Source of the DNA: Tenacibaculum gallaicum
GTDB lineage: Bacteria > Bacteroidota > Bacteroidia > Flavobacteriales > Flavobacteriaceae
Assembly: GCF_003387615.1 (NCBI RefSeq)
Contig: NZ_QUNS01000009.1
Location: 1 to 64,000, forward strand
Reading direction: 5' to 3'
DNA length: 64,000 bases
Positions 11,063 to 21,108 of this stretch are shown one piece after another. Numbering within the stretch: the first letter of the stretch is position 1; each line of letters opens with the position of its first letter. Position numbers and translations under genes: made by a program. The notes beneath the pieces were generated by a model. That model had not been told where the DNA came from. It saw nothing but the letters and a program-made list of their open reading frames with translations, and made no database searches.

Positions 11063-12078
11063 TGAAAATTTTAGTTACAGGAGCAGCAGGCTTTATCGGA
11101 TTTCATATTAGTCAAAAAATATTAGCACAAGGGCATACGGTTGTTGGGATTGATAATATCAACGATTATTATGATGTCAACCTTAAATATGCTCGATTAA
11201 AAGAATTGGGTATTGATAGAGAAAATGCTGACATTTTTTATCAAGAAACGATTAGTACTACACATGAGAACTTTAAGTTTATACGATTAAACTTAGAAGA
11301 TAAAGAAGAATTGTTTCAGTTATTTACTACTGAAAAGTTTGATGTTGTTTGTAACCTAGCAGCGCAAGCAGGAGTTCGTTACAGTATTGAAAACCCAGAT
11401 GCGTATATTCAAAGTAATATCGTTGGTTTTCTGAATATTTTAGAATGTTGCAGACATCACGAGATTAAACACCTGGTGTATGCAAGCAGTTCTAGTGTGT
11501 ATGGGGCGAATAAAAATGTGCCTTTTTCAGAAGAAGATAGGGTAGATAACCCTGTGAGTTTGTATGCTGCAACAAAAAAGAGCAACGAGCTAATGGCACA
11601 TACATATAGCCACTTATATCAAATACCAACAACAGGATTACGTTTTTTTACGGTATATGGGCCTTGGGGGAGACCAGATATGGCACCGATACTGTTTGCC
11701 AATGCCATTTCAAATGATCGTTCAATCAAAGTGTTCAACAGTGGTGATATGGAGCGTGATTTTACTTATATAGATGATATAGTAGAAGGAGTCAAAAGAG
11801 TAATAGAGAAGCCTATTGAAGAAAGAGACTTGTATAAAGTTTATAATATAGGAAATAATAATTCTGTAAAATTATTAGAATTTATTACTCAGATCGAAAC
11901 GAGTATAGGAAAAGAAGCTACCAAAGAAATGTTGCCCATACAGATGGGGGATGTTAAAAAAACTTGGGCAAATGTTGATGGATTAATTAAAGATTATAAT
12001 TACAGTCCTAATACAAATTTAAGTACAGGAATAAAAGAGTTTATTAATTGGTTTAAAGATTTTTACATTGAAAGTTAA
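11062..12078 (+). CDS. UDP-glucuronate 4-epimerase (SDR family)
   Basis: Extended short-chain dehydrogenase predicted to interconvert UDP-GlcA and UDP-GalA. It has the NAD motif TGAAGFIGFH (residues 6-15), the catalytic pair Tyr168 and Lys172 in YAATKKSNE, and FFTVYGPWGRPDMA, which is characteristic of the CapI/GlcA-epimerase subgroup. Length 338. It is coupled to ugd by a one-base overlap, which supports the substrate. A GalE-like or other uronate-epimerase specificity cannot be fully excluded. Confidence 0.88.
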   Translation: MKILVTGAAGFIGFHISQKILAQGHTVVGIDNINDYYDVNLKYARLKELGIDRENADIFYQETISTTHENFKFIRLNLEDKEELFQLFTTEKFDVVCNLAAQAGVRYSIENPDAYIQSNIVGFLNILECCRHHEIKHLVYASSSSVYGANKNVPFSEEDRVDNPVSLYAATKKSNELMAHTYSHLYQIPTTGLRFFTVYGPWGRPDMAPILFANAISNDRSIKVFNSGDMERDFTYIDDIVEGVKRVIEKPIEERDLYKVYNIGNNNSVKLLEFITQIETSIGKEATKEMLPIQMGDVKKTWANVDGLIKDYNYSPNTNLSTGIKEFINWFKDFYIES

Positions 12079-12079
12079 A

Positions 12080-14524
12080 ATGTTATTTAAAAGAGTTTTA
12101 CTACAAATATTTCTAGCCATTTTTTTGGTGTTAGTTAGTACTGAGGGACAAGCCCAAAATATTCAGAATCAAATGAGTCAAATACAAGTTGATGATTTAT
12201 CTGATGACCAAGTAGCTAAATATTGGGAGAAAATAAAACAAGAAGGATATACTTTAGATCAAGCTTTAGCAATAGCAAAAACTAGAGGAATGTCCGAATT
12301 ACAAGCTCAAAAGCTTAGAGAAAGGATAGAAAGACTTAAAAGTAAACCATTAAATAAAGAGGAGGAAAGTCAAGAAGATAGTTTAGAAGAAGTTGACAGT
12401 ACTCAACTACTTTTTGGGTTGACGGGAGAAGAAAAAAAGGAAGAAAAAAAGGAAGAACTCTTTGGGTATGGTTTTTTTAATAATCCAAATATTTCGTTTA
12501 CACCAAATTTAAATATAGCTACACCAGAAAACTATATTATAGGAGCGGGAGATGTTATTTCAATTGACCTTTGGGGAGCAGCAGAGGTAAATTATGAGAA
12601 AAAAGTAAATAAACAAGGAGCTATTAATGTAGAGGGTGTTGGTTATATTCAATTAATTGGATTACCAGTCAGTGCTGCAAAATCTAAAATTAAAAATTAT
12701 TTAAAAAGAATCTATGCGGGAATAGGAGCTTCTTCTAGTAGTTATAATAAAGTAAATATAGCTGTTTCTATAAAAGAGGTTAGAAACGTACAAGTAAATA
12801 TAGTAGGAGAAGTAAAAGTTCCAGGGTCATATTCAGTAAGTGCTTTATCCACAGTGTTAAATGCATTATATGCAGCAGGAGGACCAACAAAGAATGGTAC
12901 TTTTAGAAGAATTCAGCTTTTTAGGAGAGGAGTGAAGGAGGCTGATTTTGACTTTTATCAGTTTCTAGTTAATGGTTCAGAAGAAGGAAATATAACGGTT
13001 CAAGATCAGGATGTGATAATAGTAAGACCTTATGAAAGTAAAATTACTATTGAAGGTGCTATTAAAAGACCAGGTATTTTTGAGATGAAATCCAAAGAAA
13101 GTGTAAAAGACTTATTAAATTATTGTAGTGGTTTCACCTCAAATGCGTATAGACAAAAAATTGTTATAGAGAGAATTAAAGGGGTTCAAAAAGAGATTGT
13201 GGAGGTTTCTCAAGATAATTTTGATTTATTGAAAATAAAAGATGGAGATTATATCAAAGTAAATGAAATAGTAGATGAGTTCTTGAATAGAGTAAGTGTT
13301 GGAGGAGCTGTTTTTCAACCTGGTAACTACGAATATAAAGAAGGAATGACGGCTTCTAACTTGTTGCTAAAAGCTGAAGGGGTAACCAAAGAAGCCTTTT
13401 TAGATAGAGGGATCATTGTAAGAACATATGATAAGAGTGATAAGGAAACATTATCTTTTTCTCCGAGAAAAGCCATGGAAAATAAAGAGCATATACTCTT
13501 AAAGGAAAGCGATAGTATTTACATTTTCACGAAAGAAGAGCTAAAGGAGAAAGAGTTTATTTCTATTAATGGAGCAGTGAATAAAGGAGGAGAGTTTGAT
13601 TTTATGAAAGGAATGCGTGTAGAGGATTTAATCGTATTGGCAGGAGGATTGAAAGATGGAGCGGATGCAAGTATGATTGATGTGTCTAGAAGGTTGAAAG
13701 ATGGAAGTTTTGAAACGGTTAGTGAAAATTTTGATTTAAGAGCAAGTAAGAACCTAGGTACTGATCATTTAGATGATTTTGTGTTAAAACCATTTGATAT
13801 TGTTTCTGTAAGGTATTTAAAAGGGTATACAGAACAAAAAAGAGTAACTATTACAGGAGAAGTTAACTTTGAAGGAGAATATTCAATTGGTCAAAAAAAT
13901 CAAAGAATTTCTGATTTAATAGAGCAAGCTGGAGGTTTAACAAAATATGCTTATGAAGAAGGAGCCTTTTTAACTAGAAAGAATAATGAAGAGGAAGATG
14001 AAAAACAGTCAGTTTTTATAGCTGATTTTGCAGAAAGAGACTCATTAGCTAGTAATGTTGAAGAACGCATACAGAAGAAAAAAGACTTTAAAATAGGAAT
14101 AGAGTTAGAGAAGATATTAGCTTCAGGAGGGAAAAAATCAAAGTATGATATAATTTTAGAAGAAGGAGACGAGTTATTTATCCCTTCTGAAAGGCAAACC
14201 GTAAAGGTAGAAGGAGAGGTGTTGTCACCATCATTGGTGAGATATGAAAAAGGGAAATCATTCAAACATTATATTGAAAATTCTGGAGGTTTTTCTGAAA
14301 ATGCAAAAAAGAGTAGAGCATATATAGTGTATGCAAATGGAGATATTAGAACAACAAAAAAGTTTTTGTTTTTTAAATCATATCCAGATGTTAAGCCTGG
14401 TGCAGTTATTCTTGTGCCAAAAAAACCAGAAGTAACAAATAAAGTTACGACGCAACAAGTAATAGCTATCACAACAGGATTAGCAACATTGGGAGTGTTG
14501 GTAAAATCATTAACAGATAAATAA
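12080..14524 (+). CDS. Outer-membrane polysaccharide export protein (Wza-like, multi-SLBB)
   Basis: Predicted export channel for the polysaccharide. A signal peptide (about residues 1-25, ending near EGQAQ) precedes the Poly_export domain (about 145-230, starting YIIGAGDVISIDLWG). Six SLBB-type repeats follow, recognised by recurring V.V.GEV..PG.Y and L...AGG patterns at roughly 240, 325, 405, 495, 590 and 710. A hydrophobic helix ends the protein. At 814 residues it is about twice the enterobacterial Wza. A TTG four codons upstream (12068) overlaps the epimerase gene; the ATG at 12080 gives a standard signal peptide and is preferred. Wzz follows. Confidence 0.9.
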   Translation: MLFKRVLLQIFLAIFLVLVSTEGQAQNIQNQMSQIQVDDLSDDQVAKYWEKIKQEGYTLDQALAIAKTRGMSELQAQKLRERIERLKSKPLNKEEESQEDSLEEVDSTQLLFGLTGEEKKEEKKEELFGYGFFNNPNISFTPNLNIATPENYIIGAGDVISIDLWGAAEVNYEKKVNKQGAINVEGVGYIQLIGLPVSAAKSKIKNYLKRIYAGIGASSSSYNKVNIAVSIKEVRNVQVNIVGEVKVPGSYSVSALSTVLNALYAAGGPTKNGTFRRIQLFRRGVKEADFDFYQFLVNGSEEGNITVQDQDVIIVRPYESKITIEGAIKRPGIFEMKSKESVKDLLNYCSGFTSNAYRQKIVIERIKGVQKEIVEVSQDNFDLLKIKDGDYIKVNEIVDEFLNRVSVGGAVFQPGNYEYKEGMTASNLLLKAEGVTKEAFLDRGIIVRTYDKSDKETLSFSPRKAMENKEHILLKESDSIYIFTKEELKEKEFISINGAVNKGGEFDFMKGMRVEDLIVLAGGLKDGADASMIDVSRRLKDGSFETVSENFDLRASKNLGTDHLDDFVLKPFDIVSVRYLKGYTEQKRVTITGEVNFEGEYSIGQKNQRISDLIEQAGGLTKYAYEEGAFLTRKNNEEEDEKQSVFIADFAERDSLASNVEERIQKKKDFKIGIELEKILASGGKKSKYDIILEEGDELFIPSERQTVKVEGEVLSPSLVRYEKGKSFKHYIENSGGFSENAKKSRAYIVYANGDIRTTKKFLFFKSYPDVKPGAVILVPKKPEVTNKVTTQQVIAITTGLATLGVLVKSLTDK

Positions 14525-14537
14525 CTTTATAAAAGAT

Positions 14538-15629
14538 ATGGAAAATAAAGTTAAACAAGGTTCTCAAGAGGATATAGATTTATTAGAGTTATTTAATACC
14601 ATATGGAAGGCTAGAAAAACAGTTGTCAAATTCCTTGTCGTTTTTGGATTAATAGGGTTGTTCATAGCAGTTTTTTCGGTTAAAGAATATACAGCCTCTA
14701 CAATAGTAGTGCCGCAAACAAGTGGTTCAAAATTCGGAGGGAATTTAGGGGGGTTAGCAGCAATGGCAGGTATCAATTTAGGTGGAGGAGCTACTGAAAG
14801 TATCCCTCCTACTTTATATCCAAAAATAGCGCAAAGCGTACCTTTTCAGAGAAAACTTTTACAAATGCCCTTAAAATTTTCGAATGTAGAAAAGGAAGTA
14901 ACCTATCAAGAATACTATGAAAAATATACAAAGTTTAATTTACTTGCTGCTATTAAAGAATATACCATAGGTTTACCAGGGAAGATTATCAAGTTTTTAA
15001 AAAGCGATAAAGAGCCTACTGTTATAGAGATAAGCAACGATTCAATCTACCGAATTACTAAAAATGAACATAAGCTATTTAAGAAAATACAAAAACAATT
15101 AATAATAGAGAACAATACAAGGGATGGTTTTGTTGAAATATCGTTTTCTATGCCAGAAGCCTTGGCAGCTGCTCAAATGACAAAAAAAGCACAAACGATA
15201 TTGCAAGAGGCTATCACAAAATTTAAAATAGAAAAGGCAAAGCAAGAGTTGAACTTTATACAGAAGCGCTACAATGAAGTAAAATTAGAATTTGAAAAAA
15301 AACAAACCATATTGGCTAGTTATAGAGATAGAAATCAAGGGTTAATTACTTCACGTTCTCAATCATATTTAAAAAGAATAGAATCAGAGTATAATTTAGC
15401 GTTCAGTTTATATTCCGAATTGGCAAAGCAATTAGAGACTCAAAAAATTCAAATAAAAGAAAACACACCAGTGTTTACTGTGATAGAACCAGTAAGTGTA
15501 CCTGTTGATAAATCAAAGCCTAAAAGAGCATTAATTATTCTAGTTTGGGTATTTTTAGGAGGTGTTTTAAGTTTGGTTTTTATTTTAGGTAAAAAATGGA
15601 TTAGTAGTTTGAATACTGACGAAAAATAA
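14538..15629 (+). CDS. Wzz/chain-length determinant family protein
   Basis: Inner-membrane polysaccharide co-polymerase controlling chain length and coupling to Wza. Membrane helices lie at about residues 33-52 and 336-356 and enclose a periplasmic region rich in coiled coil (about 215-310). Part of the proline/glycine signature is visible near the second helix (PVDKSKPKRALI). There is no cytoplasmic tyrosine-kinase domain and no separate Wzc kinase or Wzb phosphatase in the locus, so control by phosphorylation is not evident. It starts 13 bases after wza. Confidence 0.88.
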   Translation: MENKVKQGSQEDIDLLELFNTIWKARKTVVKFLVVFGLIGLFIAVFSVKEYTASTIVVPQTSGSKFGGNLGGLAAMAGINLGGGATESIPPTLYPKIAQSVPFQRKLLQMPLKFSNVEKEVTYQEYYEKYTKFNLLAAIKEYTIGLPGKIIKFLKSDKEPTVIEISNDSIYRITKNEHKLFKKIQKQLIIENNTRDGFVEISFSMPEALAAAQMTKKAQTILQEAITKFKIEKAKQELNFIQKRYNEVKLEFEKKQTILASYRDRNQGLITSRSQSYLKRIESEYNLAFSLYSELAKQLETQKIQIKENTPVFTVIEPVSVPVDKSKPKRALIILVWVFLGGVLSLVFILGKKWISSLNTDEK

Positions 15630-15675
15630 GCGTAAGATCTGAAAAAGATAGTATATAACTTATCAAATAATTAAA

Positions 15676-16947
15676 ATGAGTAAAAAAATATGTGTAGTTG
15701 GGCTTGGTTATGTAGGGTTACCTTTAGCACACGCATTTGCAGCAAAGAAATTCAAAGTTGTAGGTTTCGATATTAATGAAAGAAGAATAAATGAATTAAA
15801 GTTAGGTTATGATGGAACCTTGGAGGTGGGAAAAAATCAGTTAGATGATATTAAAGAATGTATAAAATATACATCGAACATAAAGGAAACCATAGATAGT
15901 TCAATTTTTATAGTAACGGTTCCTACGCCAATTGATAGTAACAATCGTCCTGATTTAACTCCTCTGATAAATTCTTCTGGACTAGTTGCAAGTGTTTTAA
16001 AGAAAGGAGATATTGTGATTTATGAATCAACTGTTTATCCTGGAGTAACTGAAGAAGTATGTGTACCAGAACTTGAAAAGCATTCAAAGTTAAAGTTTAA
16101 TAAAGATTTTTTCTGTGGTTATAGCCCTGAAAGGATTAATCCGGGAGATAAAGAGCATACAGTAACAAAAATACTTAAAGTAACTTCGGGGTCAACGCCT
16201 GAAGTGGCGACTGAAGTTGATGAACTATACAAGTCAATAATTGTAGCTGGGACTCACAAAGCGTCAAGTATTAAAGTTGCAGAGGCAAGTAAAGTTATCG
16301 AAAATACCCAAAGAGATGTTAATATAGCTTTAATTAATGAGCTTGCATTGATTTTTGATGTAATGAAAATTGATACAAATGAAGTTTTAGAAGCTGCAGC
16401 AACAAAATGGAACTTTATAAAACTATCACCAGGTCTTGTGGGGGGACATTGCATAGGTGTAGATCCTTATTATTTAACATTTAAAGCAGAAGAATTAGGG
16501 TACAAACCAAATCTTATTTTAGATGCTCGACAAATTAATAATGGAATGGGGAAATACATTGCTGAGAATACGGTAAAAGTAATGATAGCCAATGATAAGA
16601 AGATTAATAAATCAAATGTTTTGGTTTTAGGACTAACCTTTAAGGAAGATTGTCCAGATATGAGAAATACAAAAGTTGTAGATATTATAAAAGAATTACA
16701 GACTTATGGATGTAATGTAGATGTGTATGATCCTTGGGTAGAACCCAATGGAAATAATAGTAATTATAACTACGAGATAATTGAAAGCCCTTTTAAGTCA
16801 ATAAAAAAATATGATTCTATAATTGTTGCAGTTGCTCATAAACAGTTTAAGGAGTTAACGGATGATGATTATAAAAAAATATCAAAAGAGACCCCCGTTA
16901 TTATGGATATAAAAGGAATTGTTAAGAATCCAAATTGGAGGTTATAA
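15676..16947 (+). CDS. UDP-GlcNAc/GalNAc 6-dehydrogenase (TviB/WbpA-like), intact right copy
   Basis: Oxidises the C6 of a UDP-N-acetylhexosamine to the uronic acid. NAD motif [14 protein letters not shown] (residues 9-22), intact YPGVTEE (121-127), catalytic Cys259 in GGHCIG, and UDP-binding domain with VLVLGLTFKEDCPD. Length 423 is complete. It closely resembles the frameshifted gene at 7466-8763 across its length. After it comes a wrecked wbpB-like gene, mirroring the order of the left copy. TviB and WbpA types (GalNAcA or GlcNAcA products) cannot be separated reliably by eye. Confidence 0.9.
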   Translation: MSKKICVVGLGYVGLPLAHAFAAKKFKVVGFDINERRINELKLGYDGTLEVGKNQLDDIKECIKYTSNIKETIDSSIFIVTVPTPIDSNNRPDLTPLINSSGLVASVLKKGDIVIYESTVYPGVTEEVCVPELEKHSKLKFNKDFFCGYSPERINPGDKEHTVTKILKVTSGSTPEVATEVDELYKSIIVAGTHKASSIKVAEASKVIENTQRDVNIALINELALIFDVMKIDTNEVLEAAATKWNFIKLSPGLVGGHCIGVDPYYLTFKAEELGYKPNLILDARQINNGMGKYIAENTVKVMIANDKKINKSNVLVLGLTFKEDCPDMRNTKVVDIIKELQTYGCNVDVYDPWVEPNGNNSNYNYEIIESPFKSIKKYDSIIVAVAHKQFKELTDDDYKKISKETPVIMDIKGIVKNPNWRL

Positions 16948-17364
16948 ACGAAAAATTTTATCCTCTTAGGATATGAGGGGTTAATTGTTTTTGGAGAAAA
17001 CTGATATATTATCTTGGATTTTGTAATATAGGAAAGTAAGGTGTATCTTAGAGAAAAATACAAAGTTTCAAGCTATTTAGAATTTGAAGAAGTGCGGGTT
17101 TTCTGTTTATTATCAATTGATGAAACGACCTTACCAAAAGCAAATACAAATACAAAAAACGGACTACGTATCTATCGTTCTATTGCAGTAAATAGAGAAG
17201 AAATTGAGGTTAGTACAGTATTTACTGACTGACACAAGAAAAGTTATCAAGAGGCCCTAAAAAGAAATAGGCTTGGTTAATAAAAAGCAAGAGAGTCTAT
17301 TGAAATTGTACACGAGATACGCAATGTTGGGTTAGTAAAAAACAATAGGGTTTTTATGTTATAA
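16948..17364 (+). pseudogene. Remnant of a second WbpB/WlbA-like oxidoreductase gene
   Basis: Directly after the intact dehydrogenase, ACGAAAAATTTTATCCTCTT matches the start of the wbpB-like gene at 8763 but with ACG instead of ATG. The match then jumps to the last part of that gene: TTGGAG..GATAT..TCTTGGATTTT (about 16991-17020), then strong similarity from 17038 to the stop at 17362-17364, including the equivalents of YLEFE and [10 protein letters not shown]. About 170 codons are deleted, the frame is broken, and in-frame stops occur near 17230 and 17279. The 63-codon open frame inside it (17041-17232) is a fragment and not a gene. Confidence 0.88.
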
Positions 17365-17405
17365 AAGTGAGTTAACAGTTTATATAAATTAAGAAGTAAA
17401 AGGAA

Positions 17406-18452
17406 ATGAGACATTTATTAATTACTGGAGGAGCTGGTTTCATAGGGAGTCATGTTGTAAGACGTTTTATAAAACAATACCCAAATTGTCATATTTATAA
17501 TTTGGATGCTTTAACTTATGCAGGAAATTTAGAGAATTTAAGAGATGTAGAAGAATCCCCAAATTATACTTTTTTACATGGTGATATTACAGATGAAACT
17601 TTTATTAACAAGATTTTTACAAGGTACAAGTTTGATGGAGTTATTCACTTAGCAGCAGAATCACATGTAGATCGCTCAATTACTGACCCATTAGCTTTTG
17701 CGAAAACGAATATTTTAGGGACAATGATTTTGCTAAATGCATTTAAAAACTTATGGCAAAATAATTGGGAGGATAAACGTTTTTATCATGTAAGTACAGA
17801 TGAAGTCTATGGTTCATTAGGAGAAACAGGCTTGTTTAAAGAAAGTACTTCATACGATCCCAATTCTCCTTATTCAGCTTCTAAAGCAAGTTCAGACCAT
17901 TTTGTAAGAGCATATGGGGAAACCTATGGTATGCCATTTGTCATTTCTAATTGTTCTAACAATTATGGACCCAATCATTTTCCAGAAAAGTTAATTCCTC
18001 TATTTATCAATAACATTCTTAATAAGAAGTCATTGCCTGTATATGGCGATGGAAATTACACAAGAGATTGGTTGTATGTTATAGATCATGCGATAGCGAT
18101 TGATTTGGTATTCCGCAAAGGTATAAATCATGAAACCTATAATATTGGTGGTTTTAATGAGTGGAAAAATATCGATTTAGTAAAACTACTTTGCAAACAA
18201 ATGGATGAGAAACTGGGAAGATTAGAGGGAGAAAGTGAAAAACTAATTACCTATGTTAAAGACCGTCCAGGACACGATTTACGATATGCAATTGATGCTT
18301 CTAAAATAAACGAAGAACTGGGGTGGTCTCCAACAGTTACATTTGAAGAAGGCTTAGCAAAAACAATTGATTGGTTTTTAGAGAACAAAGAATGGATGGA
18401 AAATGTAACAAGTGGAGTATACCAAGAGTATTATCAAAAACAATATAAATAA
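17406..18452 (+). CDS. rfbB: dTDP-glucose 4,6-dehydratase
   Basis: Makes dTDP-4-keto-6-deoxyglucose, the branch point for dTDP-rhamnose, dTDP-Fuc4NAc and others. NAD motif TGGAGFIGSH (residues 7-16), catalytic HVSTDEVYGSLG with Thr131-Asp132-Glu133, and Tyr156/Lys160 in YSASKASSDH. Length 348 is complete. It precedes rfbA by six bases in a block continuing through wecD-like, wecE and wecF genes. A C-terminal fragment of a second rfbB lies at 33783-33986. Confidence 0.95.
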   Translation: MRHLLITGGAGFIGSHVVRRFIKQYPNCHIYNLDALTYAGNLENLRDVEESPNYTFLHGDITDETFINKIFTRYKFDGVIHLAAESHVDRSITDPLAFAKTNILGTMILLNAFKNLWQNNWEDKRFYHVSTDEVYGSLGETGLFKESTSYDPNSPYSASKASSDHFVRAYGETYGMPFVISNCSNNYGPNHFPEKLIPLFINNILNKKSLPVYGDGNYTRDWLYVIDHAIAIDLVFRKGINHETYNIGGFNEWKNIDLVKLLCKQMDEKLGRLEGESEKLITYVKDRPGHDLRYAIDASKINEELGWSPTVTFEEGLAKTIDWFLENKEWMENVTSGVYQEYYQKQYK

Positions 18453-18458
18453 AAAAGG

Positions 18459-19328
18459 ATGAAAGGAATAATATTAGCAGGAGGTTCAGGAACAAGGTTG
18501 CATCCATTAACCCTGTCTGTAAGTAAGCAACTACTACCTATTTACGATAAACCAATGATTTATTACCCATTGTCGGTATTAATGCTAGCGGGGATAAAAG
18601 AAATTTTAATTATTTCTACTCCTCACGATTTGCCTAATTTTAAGCGTTTATTAGGAGATGGTTCCCAGTTAGGAATTAAGTTATCATATAAGGAGCAACC
18701 GAGTCCTGATGGTTTGGCACAAGCTTTTATTATTGGTGAAGATTTTATTGGGAGTGATGATGTTTGTTTAGTGTTAGGGGATAATATTTTTTACGGAGCA
18801 GGATTACAAAAACTATTAAGTGAAGCTGTACAAACGGTAAAAGATGAGCAAAAAGCAGTTGTTTTTGGTAATTATGTAGACGATCCAGGACGTTATGGAG
18901 TAGCTGAATTTGATGCCGATCAAAATGTGATAAGTATAGAAGAAAAGCCAAAAGAACCAAAATCGAATTTTGCGGTGGTTGGTTTATATTTTTATCCAAA
19001 TTCTGTAATCAGTATTGCAAAGGAAGTAAAACCTTCTCATCGAGGAGAGTTAGAAATTACTTCAGTAAATCAAACTTATTTAGGAAAAGAACAACTTAAA
19101 ATGCAAATTTTAAGTAGGGGATTTGCATGGTTAGACACTGGTACGCATGAAGCTTTAACCGAAGCTACCGAGTTTGTAAAAGCGGTAGAAAAACGTACAG
19201 GACTTAAAATAGCTTGTTTAGAGGAGATTGCTTATCGAATGGGGTATATAAGTAAAGAACAATTACAGGAAGGAGCTAAAATGATAAGAAAAAGTAGTTA
19301 CGGAGAATATTTATTAAAGTTAAGTTAA
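18459..19328 (+). CDS. rfbA: Glucose-1-phosphate thymidylyltransferase
   Basis: Couples glucose-1-phosphate to dTTP to give dTDP-glucose, the substrate of the neighbouring RfbB. The nucleotidyltransferase signature [11 protein letters not shown] is at residues 8-18. [17 protein letters not shown] and [10 protein letters not shown] are diagnostic of RmlA. Length 289 matches the short RmlA class. The gene overlaps the next start by one base (TAATG). Confidence 0.96.
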   Translation: MKGIILAGGSGTRLHPLTLSVSKQLLPIYDKPMIYYPLSVLMLAGIKEILIISTPHDLPNFKRLLGDGSQLGIKLSYKEQPSPDGLAQAFIIGEDFIGSDDVCLVLGDNIFYGAGLQKLLSEAVQTVKDEQKAVVFGNYVDDPGRYGVAEFDADQNVISIEEKPKEPKSNFAVVGLYFYPNSVISIAKEVKPSHRGELEITSVNQTYLGKEQLKMQILSRGFAWLDTGTHEALTEATEFVKAVEKRTGLKIACLEEIAYRMGYISKEQLQEGAKMIRKSSYGEYLLKLS

Positions 19329-19993
19329 TGAATACAATTTCAAAGCTGGAGTTTGATACTGATATTTTTGGTTATCCAGTAGGTAAAATTTTTTTAGAGG
19401 ACGGTGGACTTAATTCTTTTTCTATACCAGATGAATATAAACTAATCTACGTCTTTTCGAAAAAAGAACTCTCTTTGGACTTAATGGATCGTAAAGAGGT
19501 ATATTCCAGAAAAACAGAGAAACATAATGAAGATCCAAAAGTAAAATCGATAAGAGATGTTTCCTATGAAAAGAAAAGTTTAAGAAAATTAGCTTTTCAG
19601 AGTGGAAAGTTATCCAGATTTAAACTTGATCCGAATTTTCAAAAAAAAGAATTTGAAAAGCTATATTCTATTTGGTTTGAAAAATCAATCTCTTTCTCAA
19701 TAACTTGGGAGGTACTTCTTTTTTTTGAAGATAATGAATTGGGAGGGTTTGTTACTTTAGGAGAGAAAAATAAAGAAACAGCTATAATAGGCTTAATAGC
19801 AGTTAATGATTTGTTTAGAGGTAGAGGGATAGGAAGAATTTTAGTAGAACAGGCTATAAGTTTTAGTTATAAAAAAGGGTATACAGATATAGAGGTATCT
19901 ACACAAGGAGAAAATTTAGCAGCAGTAAATCTTTATAAAAAGACAAAGTTTATATTAAAAGAAAGAACTTATATTTATCATTTATGGCAATAA
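19328..19993 (+). CDS. GNAT acetyltransferase, WecD-like (dTDP-fucosamine acetyltransferase candidate)
   Basis: The C-terminal GNAT domain (about residues 125-221) has the acetyl-CoA loop RGRGIGRIL and the late GENLAAVNLYKK helix. The N-terminal 120 residues are a separate domain, as in WecD/RffC. The position between rfbA and a wecE-like aminotransferase, itself followed by a wecF-like transferase, reproduces the E. coli rffH-rffC-rffA order. The inferred job is N-acetylation of dTDP-4-amino-4,6-dideoxygalactose to dTDP-Fuc4NAc. By sequence alone only the GNAT class is certain. Confidence 0.75.
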   Translation: MNTISKLEFDTDIFGYPVGKIFLEDGGLNSFSIPDEYKLIYVFSKKELSLDLMDRKEVYSRKTEKHNEDPKVKSIRDVSYEKKSLRKLAFQSGKLSRFKLDPNFQKKEFEKLYSIWFEKSISFSITWEVLLFFEDNELGGFVTLGEKNKETAIIGLIAVNDLFRGRGIGRILVEQAISFSYKKGYTDIEVSTQGENLAAVNLYKKTKFILKERTYIYHLWQ

Positions 19994-21108
19994 TACCATT
20001 TAATAAACCTTATTTTACAGGAAAAGAAACTTTATATATTGAAGAAGCTGTAAAAACAGGGAAAATATCAGGAGACGGGATTTTTACCAAAAAATGTCAT
20101 ACTTTTCTTGAAGAAAACTACGGTTTTAAAAAAGCACTACTCACAACTTCTTGTACAGATGCTTTGGAAATGGCAGCAATATTGATAGATATACAACCAG
20201 GAGATGAGGTTATTATGCCTTCTTACACTTTTGTATCTACCTCAAATGCTTTTGTACTTAGAGGGGCAAAAATAATATTTGCCGATAGTAAAAAAGACCA
20301 CCCAGGAATAGATGAAAGAAGTATAGAACGGTTAATTACTCCAAAAACAAAAGCTATTGTTCCTGTACATTATGCAGGAGTTGCTTGTGATATGGATATA
20401 ATAATGGATTTAGCACGTAAGTATAATTTGTACGTGATTGAAGATGCTGCTCAGGCAATAGATTCATATTATAAAGGAAAACCTTTAGGAAGTATAGGGC
20501 ATTTAGCTGCATTTTCTTTTCATGAAACAAAAAATATTATTTCTGGAGAAGGAGGCTTGTTGGCAATCAATGATGAACAATTTATAAAGAGAGCAGAGAT
20601 TATACGAGAAAAAGGAACAAATCGTTCTGCATTTTTTAGGGGAGAAGTAGATAAATATGGCTGGGTAGATGTAGGTTCTTCATTTTTGCCTTCAGACATT
20701 ATAGCTGCTTTTTTATGGGCTCAACTAGAGAACTTAAAGGAAATTCAAAACAAAAGGAAAGAAATTTGGGAACAATATTATACAGGTTTAAGCAAATGGG
20801 CAGAAGAGAATAATGTAAAGTTACCTTTTGTACCAGACTTTGCTACAAATAATGCACACATGTTTTATATGGTGTGTGAAAATGCTGCACAAAGAAAAGC
20901 ATTGATTAAAAAACTTAAAGTAAAGAATATCCATTCGGTATTTCATTATTTAAGTTTGCATAAAAGCCCTTTTTACGCCAAGCAATATGAAGGCGATAAG
21001 TTAGAAAAAGCTGATGATTATTCAGATTGTTTAGTACGCTTGCCTATGTATTATGAATTAACCAAGGAAAATGTACAATACATAATAGATAGCATTATTA
21101 ATGAGTAA
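19984..21108 (+). CDS. wecE: dTDP-4-amino-4,6-dideoxygalactose transaminase (WecE-type, DegT family)
   Basis: PLP-dependent sugar aminotransferase that converts dTDP-4-keto-6-deoxyglucose to the 4-amino sugar. It has IPFNKPYFTGKE at the N-terminus, VIEDAAQAID with Asp154 binding the PLP ring nitrogen, and Lys183 in SFHETKNIISGEGG forming the internal aldimine; this spelling is that of WecE/RffA. Length 374. It overlaps the acetyltransferase gene by 10 bases and the next gene by 8, so it belongs to a tightly packed block. The FdtB-type (3-amino) alternative is less likely given the HETKN motif. Confidence 0.88.
   Translation: MAIIPFNKPYFTGKETLYIEEAVKTGKISGDGIFTKKCHTFLEENYGFKKALLTTSCTDALEMAAILIDIQPGDEVIMPSYTFVSTSNAFVLRGAKIIFADSKKDHPGIDERSIERLITPKTKAIVPVHYAGVACDMDIIMDLARKYNLYVIEDAAQAIDSYYKGKPLGSIGHLAAFSFHETKNIISGEGGLLAINDEQFIKRAEIIREKGTNRSAFFRGEVDKYGWVDVGSSFLPSDIIAAFLWAQLENLKEIQNKRKEIWEQYYTGLSKWAEENNVKLPFVPDFATNNAHMFYMVCENAAQRKALIKKLKVKNIHSVFHYLSLHKSPFYAKQYEGDKLEKADDYSDCLVRLPMYYELTKENVQYIIDSIINE

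Noticed and set aside
12068..12079. TTG start of wza at 12068
   Set aside because: It overlaps the epimerase gene and adds four residues ahead of a normal signal peptide; ATG at 12080 fits better.
17041..17232. A 63-codon open frame as a small gene
   Set aside because: It lies wholly within the WbpB-like remnant and aligns with the C-terminal region of the intact copy.
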